DNA of 64,000 nt from Diphasiastrum complanatum (taxonomy: Eukaryota > Streptophyta > Lycopodiopsida > Lycopodiales > Lycopodiaceae), in assembly GCA_029204225.1 (NCBI GenBank), contig CM055107.1:43691507-43755506 (forward strand), given 5' to 3'. The position numbers and the translations under genes are program-made. Below, in pieces: positions 20,640-31,463 of the stretch. The first letter of the stretch is position 1; every line of letters begins with the position of its first letter. A model generated the notes under the pieces. That model made no database searches and was not told where the DNA came from. It worked only from the letters and a program-made list of their open reading frames with translations.

Positions 20640-22043
20640 TGCACTGTGGACCTAAGTTGCGCCCCCTTCTGGATTGCTGCACGTTTCAATTGCATTCTGG
20701 AACGTTATGTTCCGGAATGGATCCGGGTTCCGGAAAGTTGCGTTCCAGAACGTAAGAATCATGCATTCCGGAATCCGGTTAGTTGGATTGTGTTAGAAGT
20801 TTACTGAATGTTAGTTGATGGGTTGTGGACCCAAGCAAACCCATAAAGCTATTTTCTAGACAGATAAGAGGAATAACACATAATATATTTTGATGGACTT
20901 GGATATGATATTAGGGTTTTCTCACTCCTACTCTCAACCAAATTAAACCTCATTAGCCTCAACCAACCTCATTAGCCTCACCAATTAATAAAAGTTACCA
21001 ATGATGATTTAATAAGAGTTACCAATTAATAAGAGTTACCCTCAAATCTCTCTTTCTTTGTCACACTCTTCATATCTCTATTACCAATGAGAATTGTGAG
21101 GAGAAAAGCTTTGTCAATTGAGGAGCAAACGAGCTAATGAGCGATTTTCAAGAGGAGGGGCTATCATCATTGTTGATTGTGAGAAGCATAGGGGGTGCTA
21201 GCTAAGGAGTGGAGTAGATGAGGTTATGCGGGTTCTCAAGACACACACACACATGCAAGGTGTGTCGACCTCTTGAGTGTTGCGAAGAAAATTGAGCATA
21301 AAATTTCAACCACATATGATTTAGTGAACTTGAACACTTAGGAGATTGTGACGTACCTTTTTAGCTATATATACCAACACATGTCTTACTACTGCATGAA
21401 TGAAAATGGACCTCCATGGCTTACCATGAACATATGCTAGTCTACAAAGACTAGGACCTATGGCTTTGATATTTGATGATCATAGATATGAGACGATGCT
21501 ACTTGTAAGATTAGTTCAATAATAGACAAAGGATTGACACACAAATGTATTTGAGAATGATATACCTCAAGGACCCCTTAAATCCGTGATCTTACTTTTA
21601 TGCTTATGAATTTAAGATGAAAGCCTAAATCATCTTTACGGGCATACCCTATAATCTCAAAGATGGAGATGTTGTATTGAACCAAAGAACCGAAATCCAT
21701 GTTCTCTCGACATAAGAGAGTACAAGGCATCACTCAACTTTCAGTATGGATGTACGTACAATGAGACTAGGACCTTACTGAAACGTCCTTCAAGAAAGCC
21801 TACGTGACAATATAAATGTGAAACTTAGCTACACCCTTTGATACAAACAAAGTGTCTTATCCGAGAACCTTAATAGGAATCCAAGGATATCACAAGGGAG
21901 AAAATTAGAAGTGACTATGCTAACGAGGTCAGAATTCTTAGATACAATTATTATGAATAAAATAAAAAATGATGTGTACATGTAGAGAATGGAAGAAAGT
22001 TTTTCAAGTGAATGAATTGAGTATTCTAAAAGCCTTACACACA

Positions 22044-22046
<3 letters not shown>
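20640..22046 (+). other. LTR-like or intergenic region before the gypsy remnant
   Basis: No coding sequence is seen. 20690-20785 has clustered palindromic 'ttccgga(a)' motifs. 20940-21045 has short direct repeats ('cctcattagcctca' twice, 'ttaccaattaataa.agtta' twice). 21240-21260 has a small CA tract. This composition suits LTR or UTR sequence of a gypsy-type element, but I could not define TG/CA ends. Confidence 0.3.

Positions 22047-22111
<65 letters not shown>
22047..22111. repeat. (TC)n microsatellite
   Basis: About 32 uninterrupted TC units. It directly abuts gypsy RNase H coding sequence, which begins at 'ctagatcatcag'. Confidence 0.95.
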
Positions 22112-22113
<2 letters not shown>

Positions 22114-23117
22114 GATCATCAGACTCTTTGATATTTCTGTGATGCTATAGATTTAAAGGGGAGGCAAGCTAGATGGGCTGAGCTGATGCAAATCTTTGAC
22201 TTTTCTATACGTTATTATAAAGGAAGTCAACATACTCTAGCAGATGCTTTGAGTCGGTTATCGGTTGTTAATCAGTTATGCTTTATTGTTATAGAATCGG
22301 GGTTGTTTTAGTCTCTTCAAGGACTATATGAGTCTGATCCCTTTTTTGGAAAGTATTGGCAACAAGTACTTTCGGGGGTCGATTCAGATTTGCAAGAAAC
22401 GGATTTCCTAATTCGAAATAGAATTTTGTTTTGTAAAGGAAAGGTGTGTGTACCAGAGACATTGTAAGGGCCCAAATCTTGCATGAGTGTAATGATAGTC
22501 CATGTGCAGGACATCCGGGCATACAAAAAACACTTGACTTAGTTCGATTTATGCTTATGTATGGTTTTCAACCTCAATCACCAATTATCATTGGCATGAA
22601 AAACCTACGGGTGCAAGCCGTAGCTGATTTTCTTGCGAATATGCAAGAAATATTACTGCTGGCTAAAGATAACATAAGAAGTGCCCAAGATAGGTCAAGG
22701 CACTATGCTAATCTATCTCGGAAGCACAAGGTATTCCTGGTCAATGATTGGGTGTTTTTTAGAGTCCCTAGTCACTCTAGGGGCTTGAAAACTATTAAGT
22801 GTGCAAAGTTGGCACCTAGGTATTGCGGTCCTTTTAAGGTTATCCAAGTGATAAACAAGGTCGCATACAAACTAGACCCTCTAGCTAATGTTGGAATTCA
22901 TCCTGTTTTCCACGTTAGTAAGTTAAAACCCTCGTTGGGGGTTGGGGAGACCCTGGTTCCTATGGAAGATCTAGTGGAACTTCTTCATGATGCGCCCGTG
23001 ACTGGAGCACCTAAACCCGAGGCGATTGTTAATAGCCGGCAGAGGACTCTACGGAGTAGAGTGCTTTGGGAATTTCTAGTCAGGTGGAGGGACAAATTAG
23101 AAGAGGAGGATACCTGA
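22112..23117 (+). pseudogene. Ty3/gypsy RNase H end, integrase ends and chromodomain-like tail
   Basis: The plus strand starts in RNase H (DLKGRQARWAELMQIFDFSI, then YKGSQHTLADALSRL). It continues into the integrase zinc-binding N terminus (LHECNDSPCAGHPGIQKTL). It then jumps at about 22550 to the end of the integrase (FMLMYGFQP, SAQDRSRHYANLSRK, FRVPS, LAPRYCGPFKVI, GIHPVFHVSKLKP) and a tail PEAIVNSRQRTLRSR then WEFLVRWRDKLEEEDT. That tail resembles a degenerate chromodomain (EYLVKW...). The integrase catalytic core is deleted and stops are present near 22310 and 22466. The domains suggest a chromovirus-type element. Confidence 0.8.
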
Positions 23118-23179
23118 GAAAAAGAGACTAATCTCCAGAAGAAGTTTCCAAATTTTTTTCTACAAGGAAAAATTTAAGT

Positions 23180-23193
23180 TTACGGGGAAGGAA
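23180..23193 (+). other. Polypurine tract of gypsy element
   Basis: 'acggggaaggaa' lies immediately before the LTR start TGTTACATACC and after the integrase stop, as expected for the plus-strand primer. Confidence 0.65.
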
Positions 23194-23574
23194 TGTTACA
23201 TACCTATGTAACTAGCAGTACTTCAGACCCGTATTGGTCCATTTAGTGCTGGGGCCAAAATGGCAAGTTACCCTTGATAAGGGTTACTCTTAGGATTAAG
23301 GGTATGTGACTTTGGATTAAGGGTATGTGCCTTTGGATAAGGGCATGCAAGTGACTATACCTTGGTCGGAGGTATGGAGTCACGTGACCCTTGGATAAGG
23401 GGTACCCTTAGGATTAAGGGTAGGTGCCTTAGATTAAGGTACTAGTGTCTTTGGTTAAGGACAGGTAGCTATCTATGCCTTGGGATGGAGGTATGGAACC
23501 GAAAGAGGTGTTAGAAAGTCATTGGATGACTATTTTTATAAACCTTGGGCCTCAACCTTGAACCATATCACTTT
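23194..23574 (+). repeat. Gypsy 3' LTR (truncated), with internal 'ggattaagggta' repeats
   Basis: It starts TGTTACATACCTATG after the polypurine tract. Between about 23265 and 23465 the motif 'ggattaagggtatgtg' and variants ('ggataagggcatg', 'gattaaggta') occur about eight times, with 'ccttggtcggaggtatggag' and a similar 'cttgggatggaggtatgg'. The LTR has no clear CA end because an inverted gypsy RT piece begins at about 23575. Confidence 0.6.
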
Positions 23575-24088
23575 ATTGGTCTAGGACCAAAGTATACTTG
23601 CAGCCAATCGAGCAAATTGGGGAATACTACAAACTCCAAGAAAGACTTGATTTCCCAAACTGTGATGAGAATAGGCCAATTAATAACCATTTGGATACGA
23701 TTGGCCTCAATCTCCACTCCCCGTTTGGAAATCTTATGCCCCAAGTAGGACAATTCTTAGCAAAAAAGTCACACTTAGACTCTTTGGCAAAGAGCTTTTC
23801 TCTTCTTAGAATGTCCAAGACAATCCTAAGATGCCCTTTACGTTCCGTCAAAGTCTTACTGAAAACTAGGATATCATCTAAGAATACCACAACGAATCTT
23901 CCCAAATATGGCCTGAACAAATCGTTCATCATCTGTTGGAAAGTTGTCGGTGCATTGGTCAAACCAAAAGGCAAAACCAAAAATTTGTAGTGATCAAAGT
24001 AAGTTCTAAACCCGGTTTTTGGTATATCTTCTGTCTTAATGTGTATCTGATGGTAGCCCGATCTTAGATCTATCTTGGTAAAGTACAT
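23575..24088 (-). pseudogene. Ty3/gypsy reverse transcriptase fragment
   Basis: The minus frame starts [18 protein letters not shown], then [29 protein letters not shown] and [16 protein letters not shown] is the gypsy form of the YxDD active site. A frameshift near 23755 moves the reading into [15 protein letters not shown] and NWPI, the start of the connection domain. It is oriented opposite to the adjacent gypsy LTR, so it comes from another copy or an inversion. RNase H and integrase are absent. Confidence 0.85.
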
Positions 24089-24104
24089 CTATGGTTATCT
24101 CAAC

Positions 24105-24518
24105 TATCTATGCTTTTTGGTAGAAGAACCCATTTCATGGAATAGCTGACAGAAGAAATACATTTATTTGTCTTCCACAGAGTTTGAATATGTTGTAGCT
24201 ACCTCCATAGTAAAGGAGATTATGTAGCTCAGAAGACTGGTCAAGGATCTAAAGTACCCTCAGATCGTACCAACTATACTCTATTGCGACAATCAAAATT
24301 GCATTGCTCTATCTCTGAACCCACGAACTCACTCTAGAACTAAACACATTGAAGTTCAATTTCATTTTCTTAGAGAAAAAGTTCTAAGTAAAATTGTCCA
24401 ATTAAGTTACTCTCAAACTGATAGTATGTTGGCTGATAGTTTGATTAAACCATTGTCGAGGAAAAAGCACATTGCTATAGCTACTCTATTAAACTTCATT
24501 CAGGATCCTAAGAGTTAA
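24105..24518 (+). pseudogene. Copia RNase H fragment, element F1
   Basis: The plus strand encodes the RNase H second half: STEFEYVVATSIVKEI, LYCDNQNCIALSLNPRTHSR, TKHIEVQFHFLREKV, MLADSLIKPLSRKKH. The CDN Asp and STEFEY Glu are visible. A stop after KEIM and frame problems before STEFEY inactivate it. It ends at an in-frame stop near 24516, just before a polypurine-like 'taagagatag'. It is clearly related to F2 at 25351-25820. Confidence 0.8.
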
Positions 24519-24531
24519 GCTTAAGAGATAG

Positions 24532-24720
24532 TGTTGGAGTTTAATGTTTACTCCTACTCACCTAAATTTATCCCTTGAGTATCTCCTATTTTTATGTAAA
24601 TATACACTCTCTATAACAGCCTCAGCTTTAGTTGTACAAGTCGAAGTGTTTGTATTCACATTACTATGAAGCAGAATCGACTCGACATATCCAACATTGA
24701 CTATATAAATCACAGCAAAT
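24532..24720 (+). repeat. Start of element F1 3' LTR
   Basis: TGTTGGAGTTTAATG follows the F1 coding end and 'cttaagagatag'. The first ~60 bp resemble the F2 LTR at 25839. The right end is unclear; sequence after about 24720 looks unrelated. Confidence 0.5.
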
Positions 24721-24989
24721 AAGGATCCTAAAACACTTGAAATGATGAGAGAAACATAAGATTATGATTCCATAAAGTTAGCACAAGTTGCACCATCAAA
24801 ATCCATCAATAATCTATGCTTGAACCTCACTAAATGGCCCAAATCCTTGAAGAAGCCTTCACACATGTGAAAGTACGTCCTCCCACAATCTGAGCATTGT
24901 ACACAAAACCCACATTCAGTCCTATAATGATTATGAATCACAAAAACTCAAAGAATTATGAACATAGAGAGCAATTGCACCAATATGAG

Positions 24990-25350
24990 AGAAAAATCAT
25001 GAAATTGCTTGATTGATTTTGGTGAGAGATCATCACCTATATATACGTGATCCATCATGGTTTTGGGCAGGTATGAGTAGCCCTAAACCTATCCCTAATG
25101 CCAATTTGGTGGATCTTTCATCCCTACCAAGTTAGGGTTGGAATCTTGGAGATCCCTCAACAATGTAAAAATTACCAAGATAGCTCCTACTTTTTCTCTC
25201 TTGTATCTAAACATAATTTGGACTCATTCCAAAGGTTCTATCACTTAGGTCAACTTGAGAACATCCTTATGAATGGAATCCTATGCTATTTGGCATGTAT
25301 GACAAGCCACATCATGAGCATCTAACTATTTACAAGTCATATGACCAAAC
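24990..25350 (-). repeat. LTR fragment of family G (inverted copy of 45594-45945)
   Basis: The whole segment, from 'tcatgaaattgcttgattga' through 'ccctcaacaatgtaaaaatt' to 'acaagtcatatgaccaaa', is the reverse complement of 45594-45945 with few differences. In sense orientation it would be a minus-strand LTR lacking its start. It abuts F2 RNase H directly. Confidence 0.75.
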
Positions 25351-25820
25351 CTTTCAGATTCAGATTGGACAGGAGACGTGGATACCAAGAAATCCACCTC
25401 AGGATATATTTGTTTCCTTGTAGGAGGACTCATTTCATGGAACAGCCGAAAGCAGAAATACATTTCGTTGTCCTCTATAGAATCCGAATGTGTTGCTGCT
25501 ACATCAGCAGTGAAGGAGACAATTTGACTCAAAAGGCTACTATAGAATCTGCAATTCTCAAAAGTCGGTCCAACAATACTCCAGTGCGACAATCAGAGCT
25601 GCATAGCTTTATCTCTGAACCCACGTACTCATACTAGAACTAAACATATAGAAGTTCAGTTCCATTTTCTTAGAGATAAGGTTCAGAACCAAGATGTTGT
25701 ACTTAGTTATTGTCATACAAACAATATGTTGGCTGATATTTTGACAAAGCCATTGTCTAGATATAAACATTTTACCTTGGTAGATATGATAAATCTCAAT
25801 TGCAGCTCAAACTCATAGCA
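25351..25820 (+). pseudogene. Copia RNase H, element F2
   Basis: The plus strand reads DSDWTGDVDTKKSTSGY (first catalytic Asp), ISWNSRKQKYISLSSIES, then VKETI, LQCDNQSCIALSLNPRTH, TKHIEVQFHFLRDKVQ and MLADILTKPLSRYK. Two in-frame stops lie around 25530-25545. The domain order and the polypurine tract that follows show it is the 3' end of a copia element. All upstream parts are replaced by an LTR fragment of another family. Confidence 0.85.
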
Positions 25821-25827
25821 GTAAGCT

Positions 25828-25940
25828 TAAGGGGAGAGTGTTGGAATTTAATCTTACTCTTACTCATCCTAACTGACCTCCTTCCTCTTCATGTGAATCA
25901 CTCTCTCAAGTAGTCTGTAGAAAATGAACTATTTTTCAAC
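25828..25940 (+). repeat. Polypurine tract and start of element F2 3' LTR
   Basis: 'taaggggagag' (25828-25838) precedes TGTTGGAATTTAATC at 25839. The LTR is recognisable for about 100 bp and then merges into the minisatellite region. A TATA or CA end could not be fixed. Confidence 0.55.
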
Positions 25941-25975
25941 AGTCTGGATTTTTGAATTGATTGTCGCTATAGTAT

Positions 25976-26375
25976 GCATTTTTACTCAGGAATTTCCACA
26001 GGCGAAAAACCCGACACTGTCGCCTTTCTACCTTCGGGCCATCCTGGTAACTAGGTGTTTTGCGACACTTGTGCTGCATTTTTACTCAAAAATTTCCACT
26101 GGCCAAAAACTTGACATTGTTGCCTTTCCACCTTGAAGCCATCCTGAGCAACTAAGTCTTTTCGAAACTTGTGATAACTTGGTTTTTTAGGCCATTTCAG
26201 ACACTTCCAGAAATGTGACACTACTTCGCATAAAATGTGAAAATGCGACATTGCAATTTTACACGGAATTCTACACAAGCAAAAAATGTGACACTGCAGT
26301 TTTACACGAAATTCCACATAGACGAAAAATGTGACACTGCAGTTTTACACGGAATTCCACATAGACAACAAATGT
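25976..26375. repeat. Minisatellite with five copies of a ~43-bp core
   Basis: A core of the form 'ttttac(t/a)c.ga.att(t)c.aca..gcgaaaaa..gacactg' starts near 25979, 26088, 26257, 26300 and 26343. The first two copies are inside a ~109-bp unit that also shares 'gcc.ttc.accttc..gccatcctg'. The last three are spaced about 45-50 bp. No gene is visible. Confidence 0.65.
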
Positions 26376-26587
26376 GAAATATGGGACACTCTGTAGAAAT
26401 ACACAGGATTCCAAGTACAGACTGCCTACGTCTTCACGCTCCAATAATGTTGTTCTAATTAGTCAGTTAAGCGATCTTGTAAATGCACAGATAGAATAAT
26501 ACAAGATCTTCTAGCTGCTATATAAGTAAATGAGCGATTGAAGAAGAGAGGCATGTGGAAATGCATGAGAATACTCCATCAGAGATC

Positions 26588-27062
26588 TGTTGAATTCACA
26601 CGTGTGGGATGCCCTACACATGTACTTTTGATCTCCTAAGCCCAATAATACCATAAAGATCAAACTAGATAGGAAAGCTGACCATACAAGAATTATTATT
26701 GTGTTACAAGCAAGATCTGTCAACAAAACATGAAACTAAGTACAATAAATGCCCCAACTCGGCTAGAGAGAGAATATGAAAGTACAAACTCGAGTAGAGA
26801 GAGAGAGCACAAAGAGCTTAGTCTCCAAATTTGTATTAGACACGAATTTCATCATCTTCTCAATGATAGTACATCACATATATATATATATCCATGGACT
26901 CTCCTCCTACTTTGAGTTGAATTGGAGTTGTGAATCCACCTCTCAAGCTATCTAGACTTATTCTTAGATGGGTCTTTACTAAGCCAAAAGAGCTCAATTC
27001 ATCTTTGGCATTTTTAGGACCCCCACTTACAACATTAGATAAATTTTTCCAATATTTCAACA
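26588..27062 (-). repeat. Element B-prime 3' LTR
   Basis: The 475-bp LTR reads TGTTGAATTC...TTTCAACA on plus and includes CACACGTGTG at 26597-26606. It is colinear with the 610-bp LTR of element B except for the missing ~135 bp at 'agaataagtctagatagc'. The polypurine tract at 27063-27072 proves its orientation. Confidence 0.85.
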
Positions 27063-27072
27063 CTCCTCCTAA
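27063..27072 (-). other. Polypurine tract of element B-prime
   Basis: The minus strand reads TTTAGGAGGAG directly before TGTTGAAATATTGG. The same 'taggaggag' precedes the LTR of element D at 30086. Confidence 0.8.
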
Positions 27073-27080
27073 AAATGTAT

Positions 27081-29519
27081 CTAATGTAGATCAAGCATCC
27101 ATCTTGAGATAAGACCAAGATTAGATCTATGCTTTGAGAAGGCACTTTTGCAAAGTGGCTTTGTGAGAATATCAGCAATACATGAAGATGTGATGACATG
27201 TATCAAGTTTATTTCACCTCCAATGAGCTTTTCCCTTACAAAATGGTGTGCCACTTCTATATGCTTGCTCCTTGCATGAAAAATAGGATTGTTTGCAAGA
27301 GCTTGGGCCGATATGTTATCAGACTTTATCAAGGGAAGATCATCCTCTTTGATGCACTTTAGCTCCATGATTAACCTCTTGATCCAATGCACCTCTTTAG
27401 TTGTTGTAGTGAGTGTTTTGTACTCGGCCTCACAAGAAGATAGGGATATGGTATCTTGCTTCTTTGAAAGCCAAGACACAAGATTGCCTCCAAGAAAGAT
27501 AGTATATGCATTAATGGACTATCAATCCATTTTATCACTTGCAAAATCGGAATCCGAATAGCCAACAATGGTTAGATCTTCATTCTTGTACAATAAACCA
27601 TAATCTTGAGTAGAAGATACATATCTTAGAACTCTCTTGGCCATCTTCCAATGTTGGATCTTAGGATCTTGCATAAATTGACTCAGTTCGTGCACACAAT
27701 AGCTCAAATCGGGGCTAGTGATAGTAAGCTAGATTAAGGAGCCTATAAGACTCCTATAAAGTGTGAAGTCCTCGAAAGACCTTTCATCACCTTTAATAGG
27801 GTCTTTTACATGTTGCTCCATGGGAGTATCTATGCCTTTACAATTTTGCATATTGAATTTTCTCAACATACAAAAGACATATCTAGATTGACAAATAAAA
27901 GCATACTCTTCATGAAAATCACTCTCAAGGCCTAAAATGTAATGGATCTCTCCTAGATCTTGCATTTTAAATTCTCCTCCTAATGCATCCTTAGTTTCTT
28001 GAACTAGCATCAAACAACTTCCACTAAGAATAATGTCATCTACATAGATTAGAAGAATGACAATATTACTACCATCAAACTTTAAGTACATAGAAGGATC
28101 ATAGTCACTAAGCACAAATCCTAATGAAAGTAGAAAGTTGTTGAGTCTTGAATACCATGATCTAGGTGCTTGCTTCAAGCCATAAAGACTTCTAAATAGC
28201 AAACACACCTTAGATTTATCCTTGATGAATCCTTGAGGTTGTTCCATGTATATCTTCTCCTCAAGATAGCCATTCAAAAAAGCGTTGGAGACATCAAGTT
28301 GATACAATTTCCACTTAAAAAATAAGACAAGAGAGATTATGATTCTTATTGTCACCATCTTTGTTACAAGAGCAAAGGGTTCTTCATAGTCAAGGCCATA
28401 TATTTGTGCAAAGCCTTTAGCACATAATCTTGCCTTGTACTTGTTGATGGATCCATCATGATTGTACTTGATTTTGAACACCCACTTGCATCCAATAATA
28501 TGCATGTTAGGTGGTGGATCCACTAGCTCCCATGTGTGGTTGGTGATCAAGGCATCATATTCAATCTTCATGGCCTCATACCACTCCTTGGTATTGAGGG
28601 CTTCTTGGACATCTTTGGGCTCCTCATGAGAAACAAAATAAGCATAAGTGGAATCAAGATCCACTTGTTTTCCTTTGTCATCATAAGTGAGCCTCTTAGG
28701 CTCGGATCTCTCCCTCATGGATCTTCTAGGAGTGAAAATCCGAGGACTTTCATCTTCAAATCTCGACCCCTCCATATGTTGACTGTCTTCAATAACAAAA
28801 GGTGATAGATTCTCAGGTTGCTTGATCTCGGCCCCTCCAAGATTGGACTTTTCTTCTTCATGAAAAACTACATCTCTACTTTCAATTACTTTAGAAGTAG
28901 AGAGCATGTAGATTTGATAGGCTTTCTTGTTGGATGAATATCCAACCATTACTCCTTTGCTTGCACAAGGATCATCCGTCTTTCTCGTTTCCAAGGGAAT
29001 ACGAACAAAGCATATGCATCCAAATACTCTAAGGTGATCAACCTTAGATTTCATCAAATAAAGTGCTTCATATGGTGACTTTCCTCCAAGTGCAACTTGA
29101 GGGAGTCAATTGCAAAGATAGTTTGAACAATTGATGGCCTCACCCCAAAAGTCTTTTGTCAAGGATGCCTCAATTCTAATGGTTTTGGCACATTCACACA
29201 AGGTTCTATTCTTTCTTTCAGCCACCCCATTTTGAGATGGTGTATATGCACAAGAAAACTCCCTTTTAATGTCTTCAAGCTCACAATAATCATGAAATTT
29301 ATCGGAAGTGTACTCACCACCTTTATCACTTCTAAGAATCTTGATTTTGTATGCAAATTGCTTTTCAACTAGAGCTTTGAACTTTAGGAAATAGTCAAAC
29401 ACCATAGACTTTGAAGCTAGAAGATATAACCAAGTAAATCTTGTGAAATCATCAATGAAAGCTACAAAGCAAGTAGCAGCACCCTTGCTCTTTGAAGATG
29501 AAAAGTGCACATCCGAGTG
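27081..29519 (-). pseudogene. Element B-prime integrase, RT and RNase H
   Basis: From the right: integrase core HSDVHFSSSKSKG, LRSDKGGEYTS and NGVAERKNRT (D, D, E present), then a TGA stop at 29106-29108 after NYLCN. The next 442-codon frame has VDHLRVFGCICFV, KARLCAKGFAQIYGLDYEE, MVTIRIIISL, LDVSNAFLNGYLEEKIYME, LYGLKQAPRSWYSRL and IYVDDIILSG. A TAG replaces Trp after GSLI at about 27729. RNase H follows with YSDSDFASDK, a stop, then SLSSCEAEYKTL, SDNISAQAL and ADILTKPL. Apart from three stops it is nearly complete from the integrase core on. Confidence 0.9.
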
Positions 29520-29523
29520 TATG

Positions 29524-30045
29524 ATATATATCTTCAACTTTTGATTTTGGTTTATTGTATTAAAAGTGAAGATCTTTCTATTATTGGCTATTCTGACTCG
29601 GATTTTGCAAGTGATAGGGCAAATCAAAAGTCTATAGGTGTTTATGTCATATATCTTGGAGGAAACTTGATATCTTGGCTTTCCAAAAAACAAGATACTG
29701 TATCACTCTCATCATGCGAAGCTAAGTACAAGGCACTCACTACAACAACAAAGGAAGTGCTTTGGATCAAGAGGTTACTAGTGGAACTAAAGATAATATT
29801 GGAAGAGAATCTACCTATGATCATGAGTGACAACATTTTAGACCAAGCCCTTGCCAGCAACCCAATATTACATGCAAGGAGCAAGCATATCGTAGTTGCA
29901 CATCACTTCGTGAGAGAGAAGCTCATTGGAGAGAAAAATCAATTTGGAGCACATCAACACATCATCTTGCATTGCTGATATGCTCACCAAACCTTTGAGC
30001 AAAAGTTCCTTCATCAAGCATTGAGCCAATCTTGGACTTATACCA
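29524..30045 (+). pseudogene. Element D RNase H
   Basis: The plus strand encodes KSEDLSIIGYSDSDFASDR, SWLSKKQDTVSLSSCEAKYK (Glu kept, usual EAEYKAL), SDNILDQALASNPILHAR, SKHIVVAHHFVREKLIGE, then a frame slip into the ADMLTKPLS region around 29980. It starts inside the domain at the inverted junction with B-prime. It is close in sequence to B-prime RNase H, so D belongs to a sister family. Confidence 0.85.
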
Positions 30046-30076
30046 AGACATGTTCAAATCAGTATAGATTATTTTT

Positions 30077-30883
30077 TAGGAGGAGTGTTAAAATTGGAAA
30101 AACAAATCCATATTGATTTCTTGGCTTGCTACAAATGTTGTACCATGCAAGTATGTAGCTCCTAGATGCAAAATGCCAAGTTTGCCCTACATAGAACTCG
30201 AGCTACATGATTATGAATGTCTAGTTTGAAGAATACAACTTGCATATAGTTTGTAGAGATAGAATTGGCAAATTCATGCTTGTAGAACCTCGTGGCAATT
30301 CACATATATGCATTAATTGTAAGTGATTCATAGTGACATGCAAGGCATGCACAAAGTGTAATGGACACATGCATGATGATTTGTACTTTGTTAGTTAGAG
30401 CTAGTACACTTCTAAAAAGTTGGTAGAATTTTATGCATGGCAAGTGACAAATGTCACATAGACTCTAGATGTCACTTTAGTTGCCATTTTGGAATGGATA
30501 GATGTGGTTCTACCTCGAGCTACCTCAAACTCCATAAATATGTGTAGCTCTCCTCACAATCAATGATGAAGAACCAAAGTTTTGTAGCTACCTCATGCCA
30601 TTTTGGATCTAAACTATTTTGTTTGTTATCTCTCTAGCTTTCTCTCTCTAACTCGTGTTGAAGCTAATGCTAATACACTAAAATCTTGTACTTTTGTTCA
30701 TTCTTTGATTCATTGCTATCATAATTTGATGCTTACATGCTAGATTGTGGTTAAGCCATTTCTTCTGAACTAGATCTTGCTAAACAATCTAGAATCAGGT
30801 TATTGTGCTAATCACAAAGCTTAATCAAGATCATTCATACTTGTGGACATTCCCCACACGTGTGAATTCTAGAAATTTTGTCA
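30077..30883 (+). repeat. Polypurine tract and LTR of element D
   Basis: 'taggaggag' (30077-30085) precedes TGTTAAAATTGG at 30086, a standard 3' LTR start. It contains a TATA-like 'ccataaatatg' near 30530 and CACACGTGTG at 30855-30864. The end is uncertain; 'ttttgtca' at 30883 is the best CA end. No TGGTATCAGAGC follows, although gag-like coding starts downstream. Confidence 0.65.
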
Positions 30884-31320
30884 TAGATTGTGTTGCTCAA
30901 GTTTCTAAATCAATTTGATTTATTTTTAGAAGAGTTTTAGGCAATCAAAGAGACAGGGAGAGTACTCATCTCATGTGATATGCCAAAGTGAGCATACATC
31001 AGTTCTTTTCACCAATATTCTCAATCTGCATTATCAATCAAGTAGAATTGGATAAAGTCAAGTTTTGTGAGGTCTTAGTCATTTCATTTCACACAAAGTT
31101 GATTGGAAAGTAAGTTCCTAGAGAATATTTCAATTCTTTGAAACTTGTGGGAGAGATAGACTTCAAGATAGATTGATTTTTCTGTTGTGAGCTTGATCTG
31201 ACATATTGTTGCTAGATTTCAGAGGTTGGATCAACATTATAAGTGTTAGATCCTAGGGTGAGATAGCAAGCAACATATTCAACTCCATCTTTATCATTAC
31301 TAGAATTTTTCAAAGAGAAC

Positions 31321-31463
31321 ATGTCTTCAATTGGCTCACATTTTTTGGAGCATAGTGAGAGATTCACATCTTCTAATTATACAATGTGGAAGATAAGAAT
31401 GGAATAATTATTGATTCTACAAGATGTAATGGACATTTTGAGTGGAGCTGAAGAAGAACCTAC
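31321..31463 (+). pseudogene. Copia gag N terminus after the D LTR
   Basis: From ATG 31321 the frame reads MSSIGSHFLEHSERFTSSNY, then MWKIRME, one stop, and LILQDVMDILSGAEEEPT. This matches the gag start of element E (SSERLSSSNYSTWKVRMESL, then LMDIVAEIEE). It ends at 31463 where unrelated sequence (TGTTGGAAG...) begins. The D LTR thus has RNase H on one side and a gag start on the other. Confidence 0.8.

Larger units (their letters stand above)
26588..29523 (-). mobile_element. Ty1/copia element B-prime, 5'-truncated
   Basis: In minus sense it runs from within the integrase (about 29519) through RT and RNase H to a polypurine tract and 3' LTR (26588-27062). Its integrase and LTR closely resemble element B. 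The 5' LTR, leader, gag, protease and integrase N terminus are missing because plus-strand element D begins at about 29524. Together with element B it covers most of the family's coding capacity, but each copy is defective. Confidence 0.85.
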
